In this document: piece by piece, positions 30,977 to 42,010 of the stretch
Numbering within the stretch: the stretch's first letter is position 1
Layout of the letters: each line of letters starts with the position of its first letter
Origin: Rhodocollybia butyracea
Taxonomy: Eukaryota; Basidiomycota; Agaricomycetes; Agaricales; Omphalotaceae
Assembly: GCA_015501585.1 (NCBI GenBank)
Contig: JADNRY010000017.1
Span: 372,001 to 436,000, forward strand
Direction of reading: 5' to 3'
Length of the DNA stretch: 64,000 bases
The notes under the pieces: generated by a model
Databases searched by the model: none
Told to the model about the DNA's origin: nothing
What the model saw: only the letters and a program-made list of their open reading frames with translations
Translations under genes and position numbers: made by a program

Positions 30977-32992
30977 TCAACAGTCTTGAGGTGGTGGTAC
31001 CAGTGGGGGTAAGGGAGGCGGAGGAGGTGAAGAAGGTGAAATGGATAGAGAGGTCCCAGCGGCGTACTCGATTGAATTGTACGCTGGCGGTGGACAATCA
31101 AGTGCTTCGAATATTGACTGTCTGCGATTATCATCAGGGCCAGATAACGGGTCATGTGTGCTATTAAACCACTGGTTAAGGTCGTTGTGAGAACGTTTCC
31201 GTATTCGTAAACCTGTTATCCACTCAGGATTGGAAACCGCTATCGGCGTCGGAGGTAATGTACGCTGGGCATACTGTGATGAACGCTTTTCCCGAACGCG
31301 ATTATTTAGAGGTCTGATGCTGCTTTGACTATGTCGAAGAGGTGGGTGACTGGACGAGGCCTCTGTAGAAGTTAGAGGAGGAGGTCTGGGTAGTATTCGT
31401 AGAGATTCGTTGCGCGTTAGAATTGTATCAGTAGATGGTCGCCTGCGATCGGGAGACCAAGCTGCGCCACTGTTGTTGCCGATAGGACTTGATGGAGCGG
31501 TATGAGGGATAGGCCGCGGGGGACTAGAGCGAGAGCGGCGTGATAATGACTGCTGGGAAGGTGGTCGGGGAAGTTCTCTCCGCCGGGAACCCGAAGCAGA
31601 AAGGGGGCCAGGACTAGCGAGACTGTTCGAGGAAGCATACTCCGCTGGAAGGGGAGGGACTGGAGGAACACCGTATTCGTTGTAAAACAATGGATCCAGG
31701 TACGTGTGTGATGGTGCAGAAGCCGTGGTGAGGGGATACAAGACTGACTCTGCTGAAGGACTAGGTGCGCGCGGCGGAGTCGGTGATGGACGAACCCTCA
31801 TATCAGCGGGTACTGCGTCTTCTCCATCCGTAGTATGCTGATCACTTTCGCTATCAGAGTCAGACGAGAAATCAGTGCTTGAGCTCCTTCTTCGTAACGT
31901 GGGATAAATCGGATCGCCATTCAAAATTTTGGCCATTCGACTAGCGTGTGTGGGGAACCGGTGGGAAGCGGTAGACGCACTCGACTGTCGCTTCGGATAG
32001 AGTGGTTCACCGTAGATAATTTTCCTCCACTGCAAGGCCGAAGTTGACGCAGGTGGGGCAGATCTAGGACCGAAATCGTCACTACCGGGCATGTCGGGCG
32101 CAAGGCTAGATATGCTTTCTCTTTCGCGTGCCATCCATTCGTGGGTATCGGTCACCATTAGAAGTGATGATACCAGTAAGTAGTCCAGTAAAAGGATAGA
32201 GACACCGCGATGCACCATCATGGGACGGACATCGTATTTATCGTGCAAAGTTTCGAACACCTTTAGTCTTGGAGGTGCGGTTTCTGCGGCAGGTTCTAAG
32301 ATGGCGATGGGACCTTTGGCAGATGCAGCTATACACTATAAAGATGTTAGTAGAGCCAACAACAATTAAGTCATCAATGACCTACCCAATATGATGAACC
32401 AACCGCTTTCCACTTTAATGAGCGTGAATAACCTGGAATCTTGAATTTACGAGGAGCACTAAAAACAATGATAGCTCAGCAAAGTACTGTACGAACCGAA
32501 CAGCTAAACAACGCACCTAAGAATAGAAGCCGGTCTAAGGAACGTATCCGCGGGTTTTCGCCGCCCACTTCGCATCTGAAGTGTGACGCCTTCGAGCTCC
32601 TTGCCCTTTCCTTTGCTTGGATTGGGGGCGGGCCATTCAATGTCAGCAGTCCTGGTGTTTCCATTCCAGGGATCTGAACGAGTGACGGATGTACAGTTAC
32701 CGTTGGTCCTGATAGTGTATATTGGGTCCCGAGAAACACCGTCCACGACCTGGTTATCGAGAAAAGACGGGGACGAAAGCGTACAGATGAGAAGAGGATC
32801 TTTGAGGAGAGCAGATGGATTATTCCCAGTATCGAGACGACGAAGGTAAGGGAAGACAGCAGAGGGCATAACCGAGACCCGCGAAGCTCTGACGTCGCGG
32901 AGATTGGAGACGGGGCTGTCCATTTGACATGAACGCCCACGATGAGGAGCGTCGAAAGACGAGCAAGAGGATGAGAATGAACCTCTGTTCAT
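30977..32992 (-). CDS. DUF6593-like protein with long disordered tail
   Basis: Three exons, 32517-32992, 32386-32458 and 30977-32335, give 635 residues. The N-terminal 220 residues resemble a basidiomycete family annotated as DUF6593: PLLICTLSSPSFLDNQVV, DPIYTIRTNGNCTSVTR, IEWPAPN, KFKIPGYSRSLKWKAVGSSY, then LLDYLLVSSLLMVTD. The fold is probably related to tubby/scramblase-like barrels, but that is only recollection. The remaining 400 residues are low complexity, rich in Ser, Pro and Arg, with repeated KI(I/L)xG(E/D)P(L/I)YP (KIIYGEPLYP and KILNGDPIYP) and ending in a polyproline run (PPPPPLPPLVPPP), possible SH3 or profilin ligands. The function is unknown. Confidence 0.7.
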
Positions 32993-33343
32993 GGAAGAAT
33001 ATGGTCAGGAAGAGAGATCTGGGAGCGACTGCTGAGATAATGGACTGATGACACTTGCATCAATCCGGAAATATGTGTGTATCCATCAGAATGAAAAATC
33101 CTACAATCACGGTTCACAGCTTCCGGTTGGTTCCATGAAAAAGGAAAACATTCAGTTTCCGCCGGAAATGGCGAAAGTTGTCAAAAAGATGCAGCGACCC
33201 GCGAGGAGTACTTACAAGGTCGCCGTACAGTGCCGATAGCTTACCGTGATACTAAGCGCCCACCCATTTGTAATCTTGGAAGCAAACACCAAACAAGCGC
33301 CAACAAAAAATCTTTCTGTTCAACTCTTTGCTCAACGTTCACT

Positions 33344-33869
33344 ATGTCTACAGACGCGACAGATTCTACTGCTGCTACGTAGGCTTTTTTTACTACTGAC
33401 ACGAACCTTTCTGCACACTCATCATTTTCCCTGTAGCAAAAACTCCGCTGCCGAGGCTACCAAGCCCGTCGACGCGTCACCCAGCAACAAAGGCAAGGGC
33501 AAAGCCTCAAAGGAAGATGAGTCTATGGAAGAAGATGACGATGACGACGACGACGATGAAGATGATGACGACGAAGACGGCTCTGAAGAAGAGGTTCGTA
33601 TGCCGCCTTTTTTTCTTTACTTTGCCGGTCGCGTCCAGACGCGACTTTTCGTTCGAAAAAGCTTATATACTAAACTAACACGTGTTCTTGTCATCTAGGA
33701 GGAAGAAGAAGACTCTATGGCGGAGATTGACCCAACTGCAATTCTCGCGCCAGGTCGTCGTACGCGTGGAGTAAAGGTTGACTACACTTCTGCTGAGGCC
33801 CTTAAAAAGGCTGGCTTGAAAGACCAAAAGGACGAGGATGATGAAGATGAAGAGATGAAGGAGGTTTGA
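33344..33869 (+). CDS. chz1: Histone H2A.Z-H2B chaperone Chz1
   Basis: A small nuclear chaperone that carries H2A.Z-H2B dimers to the SWR1 complex. Exons 33344-33378, 33437-33593 and 33699-33869 encode 120 residues. The first half is Lys-rich then a long Asp/Glu run encoded by a GAC/GAT/GAA repeat (about 33520-33595). The CHZ motif follows the second intron: MAEIDPTAILAPGRRTRG then VKVDYTSAEALKKAGLK, including the core GRRTRG. Another acidic segment ends the protein. The length is similar to yeast Chz1. Seen: CHZ motif and acidity. Known: role in H2A.Z exchange. Confidence 0.88.
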
Positions 33870-35372
33870 AGTCCGGAAACGAGAAGAAAAGGAGTTGAAA
33901 GAACATCGTATGGCCTCGTATGGCGCGCTTCTTCAATCAGATGCTCATCGAAGAATTACGGGAGCGTTCGATTTCTTTACCTTTTATCCGTTTTGGTCGT
34001 ATACTGGTTGCGTCAATCATTCCTTTTTACCATACAACACTTTCAGCCAAAACGTTAAACATTTTTATTGCTTTTTAGATACGGTCGTTTTCGCTTACTG
34101 TTGTACGTGTATCACTGTACCCTCCGCATCTTCTTGTTATCCGAAAGTCATCCCAAATCCAATGTAATAGGCTTGCATTGTTGCTTGAGATCATTCCTGC
34201 CTCGTTCCCATGGTTTCCGGGTTTCCGGATGGTGCTTTGTTCTCTTTTGTTTTTTGTACGCGCTTTGATTCTTCAGGTCAGCAGACCAGCAAAATCAGAT
34301 TCATGATTTAGCTTGGGCACGCCGCACATTCAGTCCAAGACTGTTGAACGGGGTCCAAGTCTCATGCAAAGAAAGCACGACAGTTTGTTTCTTCTCACTC
34401 GCATTTTAAGATTCTTTTGAATAACATGGAGATCCAGTCCGGTGGCTGGAGAGGTCAGAGCTCAGAGGACTTTCTTACCGCGTCATGACTGATCTCAAGT
34501 TTCCAAGATCGTACCTGACCCCAATCCTCACAGTACCTTTTAGAGGTACCGAACAGTACTTCCTCCAGGGCAACATTTGTAGCCGAGGCCACACAAAGGC
34601 GCAAACTGGCGTAAACCGTTGGCGTTTTCGGAACCCACATTTCTCAAGCCTGTACTAACTAATTAACGCGCGAAAGGAGGATCTTGTCTACATGACGTGG
34701 GCATGCTACCTCACTCTGCAGCCTCATTTGGCGTATGACACGACTTGGAGATAGACGTCTAGACAGATACTATTGTTTACAGCGTTGACCGTGTTGACCG
34801 TCAGACTTGCCGTCGGAGCCACTGAACACGTCCTCGACAGACTGATGTTCACGCGTAGCTCGGCATTCCCCATTCTCTGGGCAAGCCAGGCTTTTGACAT
34901 TCATGAGAGTAGTGGCATATGCAGACAGATGCCGGACGACTTGAGATGGCTTAGAATAGACAAATGAACCTCGTGTGAGTGTTTGATTATCGGTTACATA
35001 TTGGATTCATGGCTTGGCCCGGGCCTTGACAACTCTCGAAAGAAAAGATTGACCCCTCCCAGTTTCTACCTGTGTGAGTGTCCGTTTACCCTTCGAGTGC
35101 TAACGTATATGTTTCCACATAGTTCCACTACTCCAAACTAAAACCTTAATCTATCATTTCTCGCGCCATTCTCTCTTACTTGATTACAGCACAAACTCTC
35201 AGAACCTCAAGCTCCCAAGTTCCAAATCTCGATCCACCGTTTTCAGATACTTGAATGGATCGACTCGGCAGTCAGCTATGTACGGGAACTGTTTTTCCTC
35301 TATCAAATTAAACCATCATAATTTCGCATCCGCCCGAACATTATTCTAGTGCTTCCTAGAAAATCCAGGGGT

Positions 35373-35410
35373 GGTACACGTACTCTAGGAGACTCAAGAT
35401 AGAGTACGTG
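35373..35410. repeat. Perfect 12-bp inverted repeat
   Basis: TACACGTACTCT at 35373-35384 pairs exactly with AGAGTACGTGTA at 35399-35410, leaving a 14-nt loop. A related GAGTACGTGT occurs again near 35661. Confidence 0.7.
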
Positions 35411-36377
35411 TAAATGTACGCAGACTAAACTTGGATACCGAGCGCTAACTTATCAGCAACTTGAAAACGTGGATGAGCTGGAGCCGCTCTCCGTAACTAT
35501 ACAGCGATTCCCAGTGGTTCCCAGCGCAGTATAATGCTGGAAAGCGGTCCACCCGCGCTTTGCTGATTTGAAGCGACTAACACAAGAAGTATCTGTTTGA
35601 AAAATCTCCCAACAGACAAAAATCATACAGCGTTTCATCTCCAGTCTGTCCGTTTACCAGAGTACGTGTGACTTGTATGTGCTCTCCACTTTGCTAACTA
35701 TATGAATTTTGATGTTTCTTGATCTTTGATGAAATTATAATTCGACCTGAGAGCTGCGAGCGCTCGTTCCTGCTCCCACTCCCCTGTTCTCCCTTGCTAG
35801 TATTTTTACTCTTCGCTGCTGCCGCTGATAAACGGATTATGTTGATACCCTCCCATCTTCGGCCTCTAGACTCTTACATCGAAACTGACACTTTTCAACG
35901 ATTCTCCCGCCCGGGTACTAGGCTGTAACCCCAATCAAGACCAGGATCAAGCCAATCTGTGTTCTTATTGTAACACCGCCTGTTTCTTGCTACCAGTCTT
36001 CTGGTCTTCTCCCGCCTTTGACCATAGCTGGTCTCCTCTACAACCCGAAACCGACCGGTTTTTGAAATATTCGCGCACATACGCATACAGAGACTATCGG
36101 GTTCTATCGGGAAGTCAAAGCTCGGGAGTCATTATTTATGCTGTAAAGATTTATCACTTCTCCAAAGAGCGTCCGATACTGGTATTACAATTTCGGGCAG
36201 AGATATAAAGAAAAGAGATGAAAATCTTGTGCGATCTCTGTCAAGAGTTAGTTTGCATGCACAAGTGCTCGGTATAGAGTGGAGTTAGCATATAGTACTT
36301 AGCTGTCAGTGAAGCCTTAAGGCTAGTGCTTCCAATAACTCCGTTATTGGATATGAAACCGCCATGAACCTCGCGAG

Positions 36378-36402
36378 AGTACTTAATCTGCCGTTAAGTA
36401 CT
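36378..36402. repeat. Perfect 9-bp inverted repeat
   Basis: AGTACTTAA at 36378-36386 pairs with TTAAGTACT at 36394-36402 across a 7-nt loop. A shorter hairpin (CCAATAAC/GTTATTGG) lies just upstream near 36330-36350. Confidence 0.65.
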
Positions 36403-37357
36403 TGAGAGTATATGTTCGATGTATCCATCCAAATCTGACAATTATACTATCGCTGAAACATCACAACAATCGTCCTTGGCCACGTACCAATTTCCCCTCC
36501 CTTTCAAGTGGATCGTTTTTGCATGTAAGACAAGCAATTGAGCAGGCACATGTGTAACACAAAAGATGGCTCTTGTTCTACTATAGACTACCGCAAGAGT
36601 CGGGGATTTCAAAGGCACGACACCAACGTCTTAGAATTTTTGTTGTGAGTCCACATAGAGTCCACATAAGGAATGACTGTCGGAGCTATGGTAACTCGGG
36701 AGCCGAATGTGGACGGAGATTAAGATCGTATCCGAAAGTATACATTGAGCACAAATATGGACACCTTTTTGACTGCGATTTCATCCAGTGCGAGTAGCAT
36801 TCACCGATATCAACGAGAACGCTGACGTGCACGGTGCCATTCCGCCAGCGTTATATGGTATCCCCGGACTACTAAACTTCAATGCCCTTTGTTGTCTCTC
36901 GTTGTTCCTGAAGGTGACAATTTGCTGTTGTTCTCTTTTCGGGAGGACGCTTCGTTCGCTCCCGACTTCAAGTTGCCACTTCCTCTTTTGCGTATAATCA
37001 TAAACGCAATGCATTTATATACTATTACGCGGCTGCATCTCGAACTACATCTACCTATCATCTTTCTCTCAGCGCTCACAACGTTCTTGCTTTTAGAAGA
37101 GTTGCCAGTCTTTGACCCTGACACTAATCTCAAGTATGGTGTCAATAACGGGATGGGGTGACCGCCGACAGTGATGCCCTGACTACGCCCAGGCTGGTTC
37201 TGTAGGACCATACGAAAGTATCGATGGCTGCCCCACCTGGTGGTGGGGAATGCGGCTTCAGAGAGGTGGGCGAACAGGCTACTCTTTGTATCCCAGGCAT
37301 ATATTTAGCGCGATGCATGAATCTGGGGCCCTGCTGTTCCTACGTACCACCACCACC

Positions 37358-37364
37358 ACTCACG
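37358..37364. repeat. Target-site duplication of the TIR element (left)
   Basis: ACTCACG, repeated exactly at 38415-38421. Confidence 0.8.
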
Positions 37365-38414
37365 CCCAGTGAAAATCGACATGGTTCAAATGATTGAGAT
37401 TGGATGAAATTGGTTGAGATTGGGTGAAATCGGACGAGATTGAGTGAAATCGGATGAGATTGGTAACTGTCAATCCCTTACCCAAACCAATACATACTGA
37501 ATCTGTTGGTTTTGAACCACATTGGTTCTACGCTTTTCTGAACAATCTAAGCCATTTAAATTTTTGCCCCGTGGACACGTCAAGAGAACGCCGTGCCATA
37601 AAAATATTTTATGCGAGTCAAAACACTTAAGGCATTTCTCTTACAGACCACCACAATCACCCTTCTGTTGTCTGACTCTATTGCTCTATCCTTGCTCTGC
37701 CCGAAGATATCTTACTTCTGCCTCTTTGCTTGACTATCCGAAGATTCCAAATACTATTATGCTTAGAACATTTTAAACTCGTCAAGAACTGGTGCATAGA
37801 CAGCAACGATTAAGGTGTGTTCTTCGTTTGCTGTTCATTCAATTAACCTACTAATGACCGGTTTCACGCTTCAAAGATAGTCAACACACCTGAAGCAAAG
37901 GTGAGTTCTGCCTCGTTCATTCAGTTTCAGATAACTAAGTCTCAGTTTTCTTAGCGTTTCAAACTCGCTTCAAAGGCCAAAGGCAGCAATTTCTCTGATT
38001 TGTTTCCTTGCTGCCACTTGCTAGTATGGTGTGGCGCGTATGTATATAGAATCAATTCGAACCGACGTACATAAATATGAACCATTTTGAACCAATATAC
38101 ATCTGAACCAATGATAATGAACATGATTTGATTTTAACAGATTTGAAAGCCAAAAAAAACTGCAATAATAAGAACCAATTTCTTTCGATATGATACAATG
38201 TAAAACAATGGAAACCAATTCCATCCAATCTTAAACAAAAAAAAATCGGTTAAAGTCTCACTTTTCGAAGGAGATCGATTCTCCTTGGTAACAAGTGAAT
38301 ACACCTGTCATTTGCTGACAGTTTCCAATCTGAACCGATATCGCTCAATTTGAACCAATATCACTCAATCTCACTCGATTTCAATCGATTTCAATCATGT
38401 CGATTTTCACTGGG
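37365..38414. mobile_element. Non-autonomous DNA transposon with terminal inverted repeats
   Basis: A 1,050-bp element whose ends are CCCAGTGAAAATCGACATG and its reverse complement. Inside each end is a subterminal array of degenerate units of the type GAAATYGGnTGAGATTG (37385-37465 on the plus strand, 38305-38395 on the minus strand), so about 100 bp of each end can fold back on the other. Perfect 7-bp duplications flank it. There is no transposase-size open frame, so it must be moved by a partner elsewhere. Termini and duplication length do not let me assign a superfamily; the inner CAGTG recalls hAT elements, but those make 8-bp duplications. Confidence 0.82.
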
Positions 38415-38421
38415 ACTCACG
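38415..38421. repeat. Target-site duplication of the TIR element (right)
   Basis: ACTCACG, the partner of 37358-37364. Confidence 0.8.
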
Positions 38422-39335
38422 GCTCATGGTCAGGATTTATCTTTCATCGTATCTTCGACTAGAAATACTAAACTATCAACTCCCTGGAAGGTCTTCCCTA
38501 AGCCACCCTGACATAAATGAACAATACATAGAACAGAACTTCATCGCAGGTGCAGGCTCACCTTACAAGAAAATAAGTGTACATCATAGTTGCCCAAAAA
38601 ATGGCTGTGGCAAATGGATCGTAAGGTACCTCTTTCTTTGCTTTGGGTGGAATTGACGTAGCCTCCAGATCTGCTCCAGATTTAACGGCACCTTATAAGT
38701 AGTAGGGGTGAGTGCTTGGTACACTGCAAATAATATTCTGGGGAAAGCGTGTTCGAGAATTGTACTGGTCCCATCCACTGGGCCATTCGTATCTCTCTCT
38801 CTCTCTCTTTGTTTGGAGGGATAGCATTTTTTTCACTGAGCACACTCGGAGCGCACACCAACCCGCATGATTGAATCAGCAACCGGAGTCAAGTATGTTT
38901 CAATTATTCCATAAGGATTGACCACTTGCCTATGCCAGGCGACATTATTTTAGTGCATATATTGAGATATTTGGAAAGCAATCTTGCGAAATGGGAAAGG
39001 TACTCGTTTTTTTGAGTAAACGGATCGTTCTAAGGCCTGTAATCCATTTTCTCACGCATTGTTAAAAATCACTTTATCGTCGTCGTCTGGTGGTACTTGT
39101 AAGATATGGAGGATACGCACAATGATTGGAAGACTTTGCTGGCTTTATCTGAAAGGAACCCGTCCACCAAATATTCACCAGCTAGTAAGTGACACGCCGT
39201 TCGGTGTAAGATAAAAATGCCCAAAAAGCAAGGGAACTTACGTACAATGCGAGCAACTACTTGCTGGTTTTGGCCACAGTAAGTTTGAGTATTACTGAGT
39301 CAGGCCTCGGGAGCCTCCTGCTTCACCTTTTTGTC
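38422..39335. other. Intergenic region without a gene
   Basis: It contains a short CT repeat (about 38795-38812) and the upstream region of the kinase-like gene. A small frame from the ATG at 39106 (MEDTHNDWKTLLALS) could be a 5' exon, but I could not join it convincingly. Confidence 0.4.
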
Positions 39336-40341
39336 ATGGGCGAAAACGAAGCAACGACGAATCCCGTAGAGGATACAATAGTCGAAAACGGCGGAACATA
39401 TGACATTGCCTCTCTAAAGCCTGTAGATATGGAATTCACACTTAAACATGGTGGAAAATACGACTTTTACTCTGTGGACGGTGTCAGGATGGTTGACTAT
39501 AGTCTGCCTCGGCCAGATTTCAGCACCATCTTGATAACCGAAATCCTAAACGATGGAAACTTTGCCACAGTCTACGGAGGTCATCTACACGATGAATATA
39601 ACAACAAAGTTCATGAGGTTGTCATCAAACTCGGCGAGCTTGAACAAATGGAGCGCGAAGCCGAAAACTACGATCGCCTCAGGTATATACAAGGCCGAGT
39701 TGTTCCCCGTATGTTCGGATATTGGGACGCAGATCGCAAAGAAGGCAAGAGTTGGGGCTGTCTTGTTATTGAGCGCTTCGGGGCCCGGCTAGAGACACCC
39801 TTTTGGTACTTGGAAATTGAAGAAAGGGATATTCCCCGTCTTCGTTTTCGTTATCGTATGCTGACTAGTTGGTGCAGAGCTATCATTCTCAATCATCTCA
39901 GAGACATTCATAACGAAGCTCTCGTACACAATGACTTTGAACCTCGGAACATACTGCAGAAGGGCAAAGAATTCCGCATCATCGACTTGGAAAGCCTCGC
40001 TGTTCATACATGTACGAAGCGCATACTGGACTTTACGACGTTCCTTAAAAAGAAGGATACACTCGCATTACTCTCGGAGTTTTGTTCACCACTGGTGTGT
40101 CGCAACGGAGGAGATGGGGTTCGTTGGCTTCGGTGAGCTGATAGACTTTCTTTTCGAGTTCTACCAAAAATTTACCGGCTTCACAGATAGTGTTTATCTG
40201 GATTATTACCACTTCAAGAGGACAGATAACCTTCCATCCCTGAAGATGATGCATGCTCTTTTCCCACAATGTATCCGCACTCGATTCAAACGTAACGGTG
40301 CCTTGGAGGAATTCCTTTCGCATTACTATCAAAGGGCGTAA
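39336..40341 (+). pseudogene. Protein-kinase-like gene with a frame break
   Basis: The frame from 39336 (MGENEATTNPVEDT) encodes a kinase-like f old common in Agaricomycete genomes. It has a degenerate Gly loop (NDGNFATVYGG), a Lys in HEVVIKLG, the catalytic loop VHNDFEPRNIL with Asp and Asn in place, and IIDLE instead of DFG. That combination is nearer to aminoglycoside-phosphotransferase-like or FunK-type kinases than to ordinary Ser/Thr kinases. This frame stops at 40136, while a convincing continuation (FGELIDFLFEFYQKFTG to FLSHYYQRA) lies in the +1 frame to 40341. The change falls near 40085-40115, and no GT-AG intron of reasonable length fits. It is either a pseudogene or a base-call error. 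Confidence 0.6.
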
Positions 40342-42010
40342 CCGTGTATCAAAGGATGGTGGAACTTGGTTTGGAAGACAAGAAAGAATCTGTTGCTCAA
40401 TTGAGCCAAGAGACCCCTCAGATATTTACTATCCTTAAAAGGGAGTTCTTAGAGTGTGTTTACTTCTCTCCAGTTGTTCAGATGCTCACCTTCACTTTTG
40501 TAGTCGCCTTGAATTGAGACCTGACTATGGTCAAAATCACCGTAGTGGACTTGGATATGAGAGTTATTGGCCAGCCCCCAAGGATGTTGTTGTTTGTTAA
40601 GCGATACCATCTTACCATGTCTTAAGTGTATGCTTCCAATTCGTGTACATCCATTTATTTATTCTGTACAAGTGTTTAATGCTTCGATGTGTCATCGCTG
40701 TGCTTACCATTTCAGTATCTCAGCCCTCGCCATAACATCTCTTTTTTGGGTTTAGCTAACAGCATTTTGGAGGCATTTTCTTTTCGCTTTGTACCGGTTC
40801 ATTTGCACTTCATTCTTTCGCTTATTGTTCCCTTCCAGCAATGTGAACTCGACTTTACCAGACAAGATGTGTTCTTTTCGTCACTCTGGGTCTACCACCA
40901 TAGGGTTGGAGTCCGACACAGATCCGCGACTTCGTGCTGTTTAAATTATCAGCCGATGCAGGAAACAAAGAGTCCAAGTACCAGTATCATAAATGGATTC
41001 TTTTACATTCTGCCATGAAGCACTCGGAACCTTGCCCACCATACTTCACTTTATAGAGCTGTCCAAGTTTGGTTTCGTAGGATCGAATATTTTGTAGCTG
41101 CCGAAATTATTCGTGCTGACGCGTGCCCTCTGACAATTGATGTTTTGCCGCAAAAAAGCGGAGAGAGCAACGAGACATAGACTAGCACTTTAAGAGGCAC
41201 AAAAAACAAAGCCCCTTCTGAATAAACGTTCAGTATCCATCAACAAAAGAACAGCGAGAACAACGACCTTATTATTCGCTGTGTCCTGATGTTGTTTCTG
41301 GGAGTATACTTATAAGTATCAAGTCCAGACTCCTGACAATTAACTCCGACAAAAAAGAGAGGGAAAGAAAATTTTGTATGTTCTCGGACACAGACAAATA
41401 ATGACAGACAATAGACAGACAAGACATACTAATACGCAGCAAACATCGGGAAAAAAGATAGCGAGAGAGAAACCATCAAAAAAAAAGGAGAAAAGAAAGA
41501 GTAGGGATACGGAAAAAAAAAACAAATAGTGGATACAATGAGAAAAGTTAACTCGAGCATATGCACAATTTGAAGGGAAAGGAGGAGAGAAAAGAGGAGA
41601 AAAACCCGAGGTATAGGAGGAAGGTAAATATGGATGTAAGAAGTGAAGAGGCGGATGTGCGGCATGTGTATATGGCAGTAGGAGGTTGGATAGAATGGGG
41701 TGAACGATGAACAGTGGAAAAATACTATGCAAGTAGATCGACCTTATGCACCTATGACAATGAAGGGGGAGAAGTAATAAAAGGAAGATAGTAAGGAGTT
41801 GTGCTATTTAATGAGCGAAAACCAACGTGACACACGTTATGCTAAAAGGATTGAGATGGAGGATCGAGGGATGAGGGATGAGAAGGAAGAAACGAACGCA
41901 AGACGAGGGACGGAGCAGACAAAGTGATAGTTTAGTCGTACACACAACTAGAGTACACACAGATATCTTTCTTTATTCTTCTTCTGTATTTCGTTCAACT
42001 CCTTTCTTGC
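40342..42010. other. Intergenic region with a purine tract
   Basis: No gene is recognised. From about 41340 to 41900 the plus strand is strongly purine-rich (pyrimidine-rich in the sense of ccr4), probably the 3' untranslated region and downstream flank of ccr4. Confidence 0.45.

Larger units (their letters stand above)
33870..37357. other. Gene-poor stretch
   Basis: About 3.5 kb with only short frames on either strand and no recognisable protein motif. It includes the probable 3' UTR of chz1 and several perfect inverted repeats, listed separately. It may consist of old transposon debris. Confidence 0.5.

Noticed and set aside
41240..41732. Minus-strand small membrane proteins rich in Phe, Leu and Ser
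   Set aside because: They are translations of a pyrimidine-rich tract behind ccr4, more likely 3' UTR.
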